A DNA stretch of 64,000 nt from JAAXHF01 sp965242605 (GTDB taxonomy: Bacteria; Desulfobacterota; Binatia; Bin18). The first letter of the stretch is position 1. Each line of letters begins with the position of its first letter. The notes beneath the pieces are model-generated. The model did no database searches and had not been told where the DNA came from. It worked only from the letters and a program-made list of their open reading frames with translations. The position numbers and the translations under genes are program-made. The DNA is taken from assembly GCA_965242605.1 (NCBI GenBank), contig CBDESS010000001.1, positions 186,001-250,000 of the forward strand, read 5' to 3'. Below are positions 8,896-16,849 of this stretch, one piece after another.

Positions 8896-9819
8896 TCAAC
8901 TCGGCAGAAAGCGGCTCGTCAGCAGGCCCAGGATCAGTAAGGCCCCGTAGGCCAGGTGGAGCTGGGCGGACTGGGCATCAATCTCCCGGTCTTTGAGTTC
9001 CCCGGTCTCAAAGACCGTTCGCACAACCGGCACGGCCAAGCCCACGGCCAGCAGGGTCAGCAGCACCGGCCACGGCGCAGAGCCGAAGGCCACCAGCCCG
9101 ACCGTCAGCACAAACGCGCCGGACACCAGACCGGCCATCTCCCAGTTGGCCGCCGGCCGACCGATGACGGTCGCCAGGGTGTGTTTGCCGTGCCCCCGGT
9201 CGGCCTCAATATCCCGGATATTATTGGCCTGGAGGATCGCCGCCACCAGACAGCCGACCGGCAGCGACATCAGTAGCGGGGCCAGGGCAAAGGTCTCGCG
9301 CTGCACATAATACGCGCCCATGATGATGACCGGCCCCATGAAGACAAAGACGGTCGCTTCGCCCAGGGTGATATAGGCCAGCGAGAGCGGGCTGGCGGTA
9401 TAAAAATAGCCGGCCAGCACGCTCAGCAGCCCCAAGGCCAGGACCGGCCAGCCGCACAGGGCGACTAACACGAGGCCGAACAGGCTGCCCAGCCCAAAGC
9501 TCGCCAGCCCGCCCCAGTACACCTGCTCAGCCGACAGCAGCCGGCGTTGAATCACCTGGCTGCCGCTCTTGGACTCCAGGGTGTCAACCCCGCTCTGGTG
9601 GTCGTAGTAGTCGTTGATCATGTTGGTCCCGATATGGATGAACAGTGCGCCAGCCAGGGCCAGGAAAAAGCGGCCCCACCAGAACGCGCCGTCGAGTGCG
9701 CCGAGCACCGAGCCGATGAGGACCGGGGTCATTGAGGCGGTAAATGAGAAGGGACGGCTCGCTTCAATCCAGCTGTGGACAGAACCCGGCCCAGGACCGG
9801 CGGGAGGGGTGTGGGACAT
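8896..9819 (-). CDS. UbiA-family prenyltransferase (MenA-like)
   Basis: This gene encodes 307 residues with about nine membrane helices. The first prenyl-diphosphate/Mg motif appears as NMINDYYDHQSGVDT near residue 68, and the second as NNIRDIEADRGHGKHT near 195, both typical of 1,4-dihydroxy-2-naphthoate prenyltransferases of menaquinone synthesis. No other men gene is in the window, so another aromatic acceptor is possible. The start at 9819 is chosen over an upstream ATG because AAGGAGG lies 6 nt before it and the MSHTPP N-terminus is short. Confidence 0.8.
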   Translation of the reverse strand: MSHTPPAGPGPGSVHSWIEASRPFSFTASMTPVLIGSVLGALDGAFWWGRFFLALAGALFIHIGTNMINDYYDHQSGVDTLESKSGSQVIQRRLLSAEQVYWGGLASFGLGSLFGLVLVALCGWPVLALGLLSVLAGYFYTASPLSLAYITLGEATVFVFMGPVIIMGAYYVQRETFALAPLLMSLPVGCLVAAILQANNIRDIEADRGHGKHTLATVIGRPAANWEMAGLVSGAFVLTVGLVAFGSAPWPVLLTLLAVGLAVPVVRTVFETGELKDREIDAQSAQLHLAYGALLILGLLTSRFLPS

Positions 9820-9959
9820 GGCAGCCTCCTTATCGGGCCTATTATGGGCGTGTTGCCGTGGGGGAGTCAAACGGCCCCGACAGCACGGCTGAACGAACCT
9901 GCACGGCTTGCCGGCCCGGAGCTGGCAGGCTACACCCTCGATGAGAAGGAGGACAGGCT

Positions 9960-10415
9960 ATGGCAGCGGAAGCAGTTGGCCGTTTGGATCACATTGGTAT
10001 TGCCGTCCACAGCATCGAGCGGGCGCGGCCCTTTTTTGAAGAGGCGCTGGGTGCGCGGTTTCGTTTTCTCAGGACCTCCCGCGACGGCAGTTTTCGGTTT
10101 GCGGTATTTGACCTGCACGAGTTTACCCTTGAGCTGATTGAGCCGGCCACCGAAGACAGCTTTCTGACCAGGTATCTGGAAAAAAGGGGCGAAGGCGTCC
10201 ACCACCTCACGGTGCAGACCCCGGACCTGAAAAAGAAGGTCGCCGGCCTGGAGGAACAAGGGCTGCGGGTGGTGGAGAAACACCTGGACGGACCCGATTT
10301 TATTGAGGCGTTTATTTCGCCCAAGAGCGCCTGCGGGGTGCTGTTCCAGTTGGCTGAGACGTGTCCGCCGCTGGATAATGCGCCGTACTGGCACAATGCG
10401 CAGGAGGAGCACTAG
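9960..10415 (+). CDS. mce: VOC-family protein, methylmalonyl-CoA epimerase-like
   Basis: The product has 151 residues. It has the paired beta-alpha-beta-beta-beta modules of the vicinal-oxygen-chelate fold: LDHIGIAVHSIERARPFF with a metal His near residue 11, ELIEP with a Glu ligand, and GVHHLTVQTPDL with the second His pair. The pattern fits methylmalonyl-CoA epimerase, which interconverts the R and S forms for propionate metabolism; no mutase gene is adjacent, so glyoxalase-like alternatives remain. AAGGAGGA precedes the ATG. Confidence 0.75.
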   Translation: MAAEAVGRLDHIGIAVHSIERARPFFEEALGARFRFLRTSRDGSFRFAVFDLHEFTLELIEPATEDSFLTRYLEKRGEGVHHLTVQTPDLKKKVAGLEEQGLRVVEKHLDGPDFIEAFISPKSACGVLFQLAETCPPLDNAPYWHNAQEEH

Positions 10416-10416
10416 T

Positions 10417-10460
10417 GGGGCGGGCGAGACGCCCGCGATCCCAGGCAGGGCGCGGCTGAT
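10417..10460 (+). repeat. Dispersed palindromic repeat, copy A
   Basis: A core of GCGGGC, five bases, GCCCGC (10420-10436) is followed by a CCCAGG-containing tail and GCGGCTGAT. The same unit recurs at 15131-15169 and, inverted, at 29273-29308. It sits 2 nt after the epimerase stop and could act as a 3' hairpin. Confidence 0.6.
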
Positions 10461-10497
10461 CTGGCCGGCGGTTTTGTGATGTGATAGCCTGAGGGTC

Positions 10498-12060
10498 ATG
10501 AACACGGCGGCACGGGCCGAGGCGATCGCCGGCCGGGCCGGTCGGGGTAATGTCAGCGGCTTTGGGCTGGACATTAACGGCCCGGTCTTTCTGATTTCGT
10601 CCCTGACCATCCTGGTTTTTATTACCGGGGCGCTGACCTTTCAGCAGGGCGCGACCGAGGTCTTCGGCGCGGTCCGGCTGTGGCTCACCACCCGTTTTGA
10701 CTGGGTGTTCATGCTGAGCGTCAACCTTGTGCTGCTGTTCTGCCTGTTTGTGATTGTCTCGCCACTGGGCCGGATACGCCTCGGCGGCAGTGAAGCGCGG
10801 CCGGCCTACTCCAATCTGAGCTGGTTCGCCATGCTGTTTGCCGCGGGGATAGGCATCGGCCTGATGTTCTTTGGCGTGCTGGAGCCGGTCTATTTCTTTC
10901 AGAACCCGCCGCTCGGCGTTGCCGCGGCCCCGACCGAGGCGACACGCGCGCTCGGCATTGCCGGGGCGACTTTTCACTGGGGGCTGCACGGCTGGGCGAT
11001 CTATGGGCTGGTGGGCCTGACCCTGGCCTTTTTCAGCTACAACCTGGGTCTGCCGCTGACCGTCCGCTCGGCCTTCTACCCGCTGCTGGGCGAGCGGGTG
11101 TGGGGCTGGCCCGGGCATACGGTCGATACCCTGGCCGTGTTTTCTACTGTGTTCGGGCTGGCGACCTCGCTCGGCCTGGGCGTTGAACAGCTTACGGCCG
11201 GCCTCAATTATCTGCTCGGTACGCCGGCGGTGGCGGCGACCAAGGTGGTGTTGATCGGGCTGATCACCGCTATCGCCCTGGGCTCGGTGCTGACCGGGCT
11301 TGACGTGGGCATCAAGCGTCTCAGTCAGCTCAACCTGCTCATGGCGGGGGGGCTGATGGTATTCATCATCGCCGTTGGCCCGACCCTGGCGATAGGCGCG
11401 AGCGTCCTCGGCGGGCTGAGCGCGTATGTGGCCAACATTCTTCCGCTCAGCAATTGGATAGGCCGCTCGGACACCGGTTTTCTGCACAGCTGGACGACCT
11501 TCTACTGGGCATGGTGGATCGCCTGGTCGCCGTCGGTCGGCATTTTTATCGCCCGCATCTCACGCGGCCGCACAGTCCGCGAGTTCATGGTCGGCGTGCT
11601 GCTCGTGCCGACCCTGTTCAGCGTGGTGTGGATGAGTGCCTTTGGCGGCACCGCTATCCACCAGTTCATGGCCGACGGCTACACCGGCGTTACGGCCGCG
11701 GTCAGTGCCGGCCGGCCGGAACTGTCGCTGTTCAAGATGTTTGAGCCGCTACCGCTGAGCGGCCTGCTGTCCCTGGTCGGCATTGTCCTGGTGGTCATCT
11801 TTTTTGTCACCTCCGCGGATTCGGGTGCGCTGGTGGTCGATACCCTGGCCGCCGGCGGCAAGGTGGATACGCCGGTCGTGCAGCGGGTGTTCTGGTGTGT
11901 GAGCGTGGGGCTGGTGTCTACCGCCCTGCTGCTCGGCGGGGGGCTGCAAGCCTTGCAGGCCGCCGTGCTCGCTACCGGCTTTCCGTTTGCGTTTGTGCTC
12001 GTTGGCATGGCGGTCAGCGTGTATCGGGGGTTGTCACGATTTCAGGCTTCGCAGGGTTGA
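10498..12060 (+). CDS. BCCT-family betaine/choline/carnitine transporter
   Basis: This is a sodium- or proton-coupled transporter of 520 residues with twelve membrane segments. Family marks include LFAAGIGIGLMFFGVLEP near residue 115, FHWGLHGWAIYGLVGL near 160, and the tryptophan-rich FYWAWWIAWSPSVGIFIARISRGRT signature near 340, which lines the quaternary-amine pocket. The short C-terminus lacks the long regulatory tail of osmosensing BetP. Solutes would be glycine betaine or related compounds. ATG 10498 begins just before a conserved N-terminal block. Confidence 0.9.
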   Translation: MNTAARAEAIAGRAGRGNVSGFGLDINGPVFLISSLTILVFITGALTFQQGATEVFGAVRLWLTTRFDWVFMLSVNLVLLFCLFVIVSPLGRIRLGGSEARPAYSNLSWFAMLFAAGIGIGLMFFGVLEPVYFFQNPPLGVAAAPTEATRALGIAGATFHWGLHGWAIYGLVGLTLAFFSYNLGLPLTVRSAFYPLLGERVWGWPGHTVDTLAVFSTVFGLATSLGLGVEQLTAGLNYLLGTPAVAATKVVLIGLITAIALGSVLTGLDVGIKRLSQLNLLMAGGLMVFIIAVGPTLAIGASVLGGLSAYVANILPLSNWIGRSDTGFLHSWTTFYWAWWIAWSPSVGIFIARISRGRTVREFMVGVLLVPTLFSVVWMSAFGGTAIHQFMADGYTGVTAAVSAGRPELSLFKMFEPLPLSGLLSLVGIVLVVIFFVTSADSGALVVDTLAAGGKVDTPVVQRVFWCVSVGLVSTALLLGGGLQALQAAVLATGFPFAFVLVGMAVSVYRGLSRFQASQG

Positions 12061-12078
12061 GCAGGATTGCAATCCTGC
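12061..12078. repeat. Perfect 18-nt palindrome after the BCCT gene
   Basis: GCAGGATTGCAATCCTGC is self-complementary along its full length and begins immediately after the BCCT stop codon. It has no T-run, so it is more likely a REP-like element than an intrinsic terminator. Confidence 0.55.
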
Positions 12079-12158
12079 GCCGGATGACACCCTGTCTTAG
12101 CACGCGCTTTGACCGCAGCCACGGCTGCGCAATCGCTGTCGAGCGGTGGGGCGTTCAG

Positions 12159-13208
12159 TCAGCGTTGGCAGGGCGAGTGTGGCCTGTTGGCAGGGGAGGC
12201 TGCGCTCGTCAGACCGACCCGCTTCAGAATCTTCTGCGCCAGCCGCTTGAAATCGCGCCGCGCGTCAATCGCGGCCGCGGCGTGGCTGCCAATAGCGCCG
12301 TCAGCCGGAGTCAGATGAAAAATGGGCTTGCGCGCTTCCTGCGCCAGTGGCACGAGGCTCCGGTAGTGCCTGACGCTAGCCAGGGCGTGTTCTGTATCGT
12401 GGAGCGGCGTTTCGGGATACGGACCGCGGCTATCTCCCAACAGGCTGCGGGCGTATTCCTGCGGCATGCGATTGATCCACTTGTCATACGCTCTGACGGG
12501 GCGCTTCATGCGCACGCCGTGCTGTTGCACCACATAGCCGATGGGCTGCATTTTTCCGTCCGGCAGCGGAAAGTCCGGTGGCTGCCAGTTCTCCTTTCGT
12601 TTCTGCCAGTCCTTTCGCCAGCGGTTGAGGGTCGGGCCAAGATTGCGCAGACCTTGGAGTGAGAACAGGTCTGCGCCCAGCGGAACAATGATGGAGTCGG
12701 TCGCGATCAAGGCCGAACGATTAATCGCGCCCAGATTTGGGCCGAGATCGGCCAGGATGACATCGGCCTGCATCTGTTCAGCCCCGGTCTGCATAACGGT
12801 TGAGAAGGCGGTCACAATGCGGAAGGGGCGGTAGAGGGAGGTAGAGCCCAAGGCGTTGGGCCATTCCGCGGACAGGGTATCTTCAAAACCGGCCAGGGCC
12901 AAGTCGCCTCGTATCAGGCGGAGCTCGGGGGCGATTAGCTTGAGCAGCGGCTTCTCGATGTCACCTACTTTTGTCAGCGGTAAGACACAGCGCAAAATGG
13001 TGTTCGCTGACGTGTCGTCGCCTTCGTCCCACAGTGTTTCCAGATGCTCTTCATCCAGAAAGGCAGCGGTGAGATTCGCCTGCGGGTCAAGGTCACAGGC
13101 CAGCACCCGATACCCCATGTCGGACAGCATCCAGGCCAGGTGATAGACCAACGACGTTTTGCCGACGCCACCCTTGTTGTTGAAAAACGTCAAGACAGGC
13201 GTGGTCAT
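12159..13208 (-). CDS. ParA-like Walker-type ATPase
   Basis: This gene encodes 349 residues. The deviant Walker A KGGVGKTS begins at residue 12, followed by ACDLDPQANLT (A'-box) near 38 and VILADLGPNLG (Walker B) near 148; IIVPLGADLFSLQGL is the usual ParA segment after it. The C-terminal ~120 residues are an extension rich in basic and Trp residues with no recognised domain. ParA ATPases position DNA or protein cargo. It has no ParB partner; instead its start overlaps the stop of the AlbA_2-HATPase gene by 4 nt, so the two proteins are probably made together and the partner may supply DNA binding. Confidence 0.8.
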   Translation of the reverse strand: MTTPVLTFFNNKGGVGKTSLVYHLAWMLSDMGYRVLACDLDPQANLTAAFLDEEHLETLWDEGDDTSANTILRCVLPLTKVGDIEKPLLKLIAPELRLIRGDLALAGFEDTLSAEWPNALGSTSLYRPFRIVTAFSTVMQTGAEQMQADVILADLGPNLGAINRSALIATDSIIVPLGADLFSLQGLRNLGPTLNRWRKDWQKRKENWQPPDFPLPDGKMQPIGYVVQQHGVRMKRPVRAYDKWINRMPQEYARSLLGDSRGPYPETPLHDTEHALASVRHYRSLVPLAQEARKPIFHLTPADGAIGSHAAAAIDARRDFKRLAQKILKRVGLTSAASPANRPHSPCQR

Positions 13209-14416
13209 TGTGCCGGCCTCCTGGCCTGTACCGTTATCCGCACAACGTTGGGGGTAATATCAAACTCCGGTTCCATGTGTCCCGCGGCCGCCAAGCGCTG
13301 TCTGGCAAGGGGTATGCCAATGCCATAGCGTTGAACAAACCCGAGGGTTTTCATCGCGTCTGCCAGGTTGGGATTGCGATAATCAACGAATCCCGGCTCC
13401 CCGAACCGCTCAGCCGTCACCACTCCGAACACGCCGCCGGGACTCATCACTTCGATCCGGTCATTGAACCAATAGACATGCACCGGCGCGTGGGTGGCTT
13501 CGTAGGTCCTGTGCATCAGCGCGTTACGGGTGAACTGGCACAAGGCTTCCAGGGGGTAGTGCTCGCTGCGGTGTTCAACAGAGCGGCTGGTGGCATCTAC
13601 TGCGACGCGATTATGCGCCATCAGTTTTTCTTCGAGTTGGCGAAGCAGGTCTGGAAGCGCGCCGCGTATCTCTTGGGCATCAAGTATGTCATCGGCAAGG
13701 TGCGTTCCGTGTATTCTGAGAAACTGCACATACGCGCCCGGCAGAAAATCTTGCGGGCTTTTGCCGATCGCCAGCAGACCCAGCACGGTCGCGGTGGGCT
13801 GGTCGGCAGCAACGATCATTTTTGTCGAGGCCAGTTGTTCGTTGAGACTCCGCGCATTGGCGGCCAGGACCTCGTCGGAAAATGCCTGGACCAGGTATTC
13901 GTTCGTAAACTGGGTCAGGTTGAGGTCTGCCAGACCAGCCGAAGGAACAGGCTGGATGTCGAAGGGACGGTCGCCATGCCGCCGTTTTTCGTTGAGTCTT
14001 CTTTCATCCTGTGCCGTGGCGAGGCCGCGGCGCGGGCCGATGCGGATGTAGATAGCGCCTTTGCAGCGTACCGGCGGCGAGTCGGAGGGTTGTACAACGA
14101 CGAGCGCAAGCTCCTTGCCGTGCAGCCGGCGCTTTTCCACGGCGAGTGAGGGCGGGGGCAGGATGTTGCCGTCGGTTTTCATGTCGGCCAACTGCCGGAG
14201 CATCTGGTCGGTAACAGACAAGCCGCACAGCGTGCCGTCGTCCCGTACCCCGATGAACACAAAACCGGGCGCTCTGCGGTCGGGCAGATCGTTGGCAAAG
14301 GCGCAGATGGCTTGTCTGATTCCTGCGCCGTCGGATACGGCCTCCTTGAACTCGACCCGGTCGGCTTCTCCAGCTTTGATGATCTCCAGCAACGCGGTGT
14401 CGGTGACACTCCGCAT
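13205..14416 (-). CDS. AlbA_2 (Schlafen-type) DNA-binding protein with C-terminal HATPase-like domain
   Basis: The product has 403 residues. Residues about 5-130 form the AlbA_2 domain (ADRVEFKEAVSDGAGIRQAICAFAND, then GFVFIGVRDDGTLCGL and AIYIRIGPRRGLAT). A linker follows, and residues about 290-395 match the GHKL/HATPase region of RecG-like transcriptional regulators (YPLEALCQFTRNALMHR, DRIEVMSPGG, GIGIPLARQRL). Such proteins bind nucleic acid and are often island-encoded regulators. The start at 14416 has GGAG 8 nt upstream. The first ~90 residues are the full-length source of a 'head' that recurs truncated at 16741, 17801 and 18933. Confidence 0.75.
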   Translation of the reverse strand: MRSVTDTALLEIIKAGEADRVEFKEAVSDGAGIRQAICAFANDLPDRRAPGFVFIGVRDDGTLCGLSVTDQMLRQLADMKTDGNILPPPSLAVEKRRLHGKELALVVVQPSDSPPVRCKGAIYIRIGPRRGLATAQDERRLNEKRRHGDRPFDIQPVPSAGLADLNLTQFTNEYLVQAFSDEVLAANARSLNEQLASTKMIVAADQPTATVLGLLAIGKSPQDFLPGAYVQFLRIHGTHLADDILDAQEIRGALPDLLRQLEEKLMAHNRVAVDATSRSVEHRSEHYPLEALCQFTRNALMHRTYEATHAPVHVYWFNDRIEVMSPGGVFGVVTAERFGEPGFVDYRNPNLADAMKTLGFVQRYGIGIPLARQRLAAAGHMEPEFDITPNVVRITVQARRPAQ

Positions 14417-14470
14417 GAGGCCTGCTCCGTTTCTTCTGAGGCGGATAACGCCCGAGGGCCGCCCCTTCCC

Positions 14471-14524
14471 TTTATTCTCAATCAAGCTATCCCATAATCA
14501 CACCAATCACCGGTCAGACCGCGG
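14471..14524 (-). repeat. 54-nt spacer repeat, copy a
   Basis: This segment lies between the coiled-coil gene end and the AlbA_2 gene start. Near-identical copies are at 16796-16849, 17857-17910 and 18988-19041, always in the same position relative to an AlbA_2 head and a coiled-coil gene. Confidence 0.9.
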
Positions 14525-14864
14525 AGCCTGCCCTGCCCGCTCCGTCCCGCGGCGGCGCGGTGCGTTCAATCAGGGTGCGTAAGGCGAGCATCGCTTCTTC
14601 GTGGCGTTCGGTGCTCGTGCGTATCGCTTCTTCATGGTGTTCAGCCTGCGTGCGCATCGCTTCTTCATGGCGGTCGGCGTGCTGTTGTTCACGGCGTTCG
14701 CCCATGCGGGCCATGTAGCGGATGCCGTAGCCGACAACGCCGGCCTGAATCAGCCCAACAAGCAGGGCCACCCCGGCCTGGAGATGGGCGGCAGTGACGG
14801 CGGCTTGTTGCAAGGCCAGCGTGGCCTGCTGGTAGGCGGTGAGGGGGGCGGCGGTGTCAAACAT
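14514..14864 (-). CDS. Membrane-anchored hendecad coiled-coil protein, copy 1 (3 repeats)
   Basis: The protein has 116 residues: an Ala/Gln-rich amphipathic N-terminus (MFDTAAPLTAYQQATLALQQ), one membrane helix (GVALLVGLIQAGVVGYGIRYMA, about 31-52), a charged GERREQQHAD joint, then three 11-residue repeats of the type RHEEAMRTQAE, the last grading into LALRTLIERTAPP, and a Gly/Ala tail. Eleven-residue periodicity is that of right-handed coiled coils, so this should be a short cytoplasmic or extracytoplasmic stalk that oligomerises. AAGGAG precedes the ATG. It lies 19 nt after a small membrane protein gene. Function unknown. Confidence 0.7.
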   Translation of the reverse strand: MFDTAAPLTAYQQATLALQQAAVTAAHLQAGVALLVGLIQAGVVGYGIRYMARMGERREQQHADRHEEAMRTQAEHHEEAIRTSTERHEEAMLALRTLIERTAPPRDGAGRAGSAV

Positions 14865-14883
14865 CGGGTGCTCTCCTTTCTGC

Positions 14884-15093
14884 TTATCGCCCAAGCGACA
14901 CAACCTTGTTTTCCTGAGTAATATGGATTCCCGGTTCCGTTTGAACTTCTCTCATTTTCCTTGGCTCAGACACTAATTTTGCGTTAAGGAAGGCGTAAAC
15001 TCCGATAGAGAGAGCGACCAGTCCTGTAAAAATCAGGGTTAAGACGCCTGAATTGTTATTGAGCCATTCGATAACAGCGTTCAGTTCGATCAC
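14884..15093 (-). CDS. Small single-span membrane protein
   Basis: This gene encodes 69 residues with one clear membrane helix (VLTLIFTGLVALSIGVYAFL, about 17-36), then a basic and polar tail ending KVVSLGR. No family is recognised. It is upstream of coiled-coil copy 1 and downstream of the dCTP deaminase gene in one probable operon. The last codons of this gene survive as a remnant upstream of coiled-coil copies 2 and 3, which shows that this arrangement is the ancestral one. AGGAAAAA before ATG 15093 is a weak ribosome site. Confidence 0.6.
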   Translation of the reverse strand: MIELNAVIEWLNNNSGVLTLIFTGLVALSIGVYAFLNAKLVSEPRKMREVQTEPGIHITQENKVVSLGR

Positions 15094-15130
15094 GTTTTTC
15101 CTCCAACGATTCTGATTTTCTCAGCCCGAA

Positions 15131-15169
15131 GGGCGGGCGGGACGCCCGCGTTCCCAGGGGGCGGCTGAT
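15131..15169 (+). repeat. Dispersed palindromic repeat, copy B
   Basis: GCGGGCGGGACGCCCGC followed by GTTCCCAGG and GCGGCTGAT; the closest match to copy A. It sits between the dCTP deaminase stop and the small membrane protein gene, inside the accessory island. Confidence 0.6.
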
Positions 15170-15774
15170 TACTTCTCTCGGTTCTGCCTGAGAGGATGGG
15201 TCTGTCCTTGATATGTGTCGGTTTCCCGCGCTCCGTAGGCCATGCTCTCGGGCAGGGGGGAACTCAGAGGAAAGAATGTGAGTTGGCACGGCCTGTCTTT
15301 GAGCGGGGTCAACTCGATCTGGAGCGGGCCGTTGTTCGTGATCTCCAGGGTGATTCGTCCATCCCACCCCGGCTGAATCCAGGAGGCTGTCTGGTGCATA
15401 CTCAGACCGGCCCGCGCATAAGTGCTCCGACCCTCGATCCGCGCGATCATATCGCGGGGTACAGTGACTTGCTCGCAGGTCATTGCCAAGACAAACTCCC
15501 CGGGACAAACGGTGTATGTCTCAACTTTGTCCAGGGCGTCTTTGGGGTTCAAGTCGAGTGTTTTCCAGAAATCGCCAGGGCCAAGGGTCTGTTGGCCATC
15601 GGCGAGTGAAACCTTGACGCCGGGTCGCTTCTGTAAAACGGTAAAACTGAAGCCGAGACGCAGGTCAATGGAGGCTTGACCCCACTGGTCTTCTTCCAAG
15701 GCAGGAGAGAAGACAATCTGTCCTGCTTCCACCGCTTTTCGGATGTCGGGTTGTGAGAGGACCACGGCCATCAC
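15169..15774 (-). CDS. dcd: dCTP deaminase / dUTPase-fold protein
   Basis: This trimeric-dUTPase-fold protein has 201 residues, close to the 193 of E. coli Dcd. The family signature is present: IEGRSTYARAGLSMHQTA (R116, S117, H127, A130), then IQPGWDGRITLE in which E144 corresponds to the catalytic Glu, and a CQLTFF strand near the C-terminus. Dcd converts dCTP to dUTP. Island-borne deaminases of this family are established anti-phage effectors that empty the nucleotide pool, and this one sits in an accessory operon rather than with pyrimidine genes, so a defence role is a reasonable inference. A housekeeping role is not excluded. Confidence 0.8.
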   Translation of the reverse strand: MMAVVLSQPDIRKAVEAGQIVFSPALEEDQWGQASIDLRLGFSFTVLQKRPGVKVSLADGQQTLGPGDFWKTLDLNPKDALDKVETYTVCPGEFVLAMTCEQVTVPRDMIARIEGRSTYARAGLSMHQTASWIQPGWDGRITLEITNNGPLQIELTPLKDRPCQLTFFPLSSPLPESMAYGARETDTYQGQTHPLRQNREK

Positions 15775-15779
15775 CGGAA

Positions 15780-16070
15780 TCAGTCGGCTACGGTGATGTG
15801 TTCGTTTGCCCAGTGGGCACGGAAGGTCATAAAGCCCATAGCGGTGAGAAAATATGAGCCGGGGAGCTGGATGGTGATGGTCTCGCCGTCGATCTTCCTG
15901 ATGATGCCGCGGATGGAGCCGGCGGACTTGTTGACATACCGGTCTTGGACAAACCCTGAAGATGGGCCCTTTTGGGTGGTGAGCGTGACCAGGTATTCGT
16001 CAGAAAACGCGCCGTTGCCGATGTCACAGGGGACATTGACCGATTGCCCAACCTGAAAGTCCGTCGTCAT
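15780..16070 (-). CDS. Small beta-rich protein, unknown
   Basis: The product has 96 residues with alternating hydrophobic strands (SVNVPCDIGNGAFSDEYLVTL, GSIRGIIRKIDGETITIQLPG, MTFRAHWANEHITVAD) and no membrane segment; the pattern suggests a small barrel such as an SH3-like or OB fold, without a named family. It heads the operon leading to the dCTP deaminase, whose start is 5 nt beyond its stop. AGGAGGG lies 7 nt before ATG 16070, the strongest ribosome site of this group. Confidence 0.6.
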   Translation of the reverse strand: MTTDFQVGQSVNVPCDIGNGAFSDEYLVTLTTQKGPSSGFVQDRYVNKSAGSIRGIIRKIDGETITIQLPGSYFLTAMGFMTFRAHWANEHITVAD

Positions 16071-16398
16071 TGTTTTGCCCTCCTTTTCCTTTGTGGTGGC
16101 CCCGAAGGGTATTGAAAAAGATCATGAAACCTGAAAATTGATTTCAGGATGTTTTCCATTAGTTCCGCTTATAATGATTTCAACTACCTATGCGTTTTTT
16201 GTCTGGTTTTGTCCGCTGAAAGACAGGGGAAAAGCCTGAACTCGCCTGCTGAGCCATAAACAGGCTAATAATGACGCTTACGAAAGTTATCATATCTTAT
16301 CTTCCAAACTCCCGGCCAATCCTTCCCCTCTTCCCGGCCCGCAGCATAGCACCCCCTCCCCAGCCCGGTCCAGCCCTGGGGGGCGGGCCCAGGACGGC
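16071..16398 (-). promoter_or_regulatory. AT-rich leader/promoter region of the dcd operon
   Basis: No gene is visible in these 328 bases and A+T content is clearly above the surroundings. Read on the minus strand, TTGAAA followed 16 nt later by TAATGG is a possible sigma-70 promoter around 16160-16190. A hairpin or operator-like inverted repeat (16130-16148) lies between it and the first gene. The promoter match is by eye only. Confidence 0.35.
16130..16148. promoter_or_regulatory. Inverted repeat, possible operator or leader hairpin
   Basis: CCTGAAA, five bases, TTTCAGG forms a perfect 7-bp stem about 60 nt upstream of the first gene of the dcd operon. It could be a dimeric repressor site or a leader-RNA hairpin. 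Confidence 0.35.
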
Positions 16399-16550
16399 TT
16401 AGCGGCTGTTCTCTACGGCGGTGATTTCCGCTTCGCTCAGGCCGTAGAACTGATACACGAGCCGGTCTATCTCGGCTTCCTGTTCGGCGGTATCGGCTGA
16501 GGGGTCGGCGGCTTTGGCGTGCAGGATGCGGTCAAGCAGGCGGATGAAGG
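16399..16550 (-). pseudogene. Relic of the 3' end of an Eco57I-class methyltransferase gene
   Basis: About 50 codons (FIRLLDRILHAKAADPSADT onward to a stop at 16399) are nearly identical to the C-terminus of the intact methyltransferase at 21325-24942. The match stops abruptly at 16550, where AlbA_2 head sequence begins in a different frame. It is therefore a recombination product with no start of its own. Confidence 0.8.
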
Positions 16551-16741
16551 CACAGCGTGCCGTCGTCCCGTACCCCGATGAACACAGAACCGGGCGCTCC
16601 GCGGTCGGGCAGATCGTTGGCAAAGGCGCAGATGGCTTGTCTGATTCCTGCGCCGTCGGATACGGCCTCCTTGAACTCGACCCGGTCGGCTTCTCCAGCT
16701 TTGCTGATCTCCAGCAACGCGGTGTCGGTGAAACTCCGCAT
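16535..16741 (-). pseudogene. Truncated AlbA_2 head
   Basis: The first 65 codons of the AlbA_2 protein (MRSFTDTALLEISKAGEADR onward) are kept with about 95 percent identity by eye to the copy at 14416, up to VRDDGTLC. After the junction at 16550/16551 the frame reads into methyltransferase relic out of phase and stops within a few codons. The DNA-binding domain is cut in half, so the product is unlikely to fold. Confidence 0.75.
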
Positions 16742-16795
16742 GAGGCCTGCTCCGTTTCTTCTGAGGCGGATGACGCCCGAGGGCTGCCCCCTCCC

Positions 16796-16849
16796 TTTAT
16801 TCTCAATCAAGCTATCCCATAATCACACCAATCACCGGTCAGACCGCGG
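16796..16849 (-). repeat. 54-nt spacer repeat, copy b
   Basis: Same element as at 14471-14524, between the truncated AlbA_2 head and coiled-coil copy 2. Confidence 0.9.
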
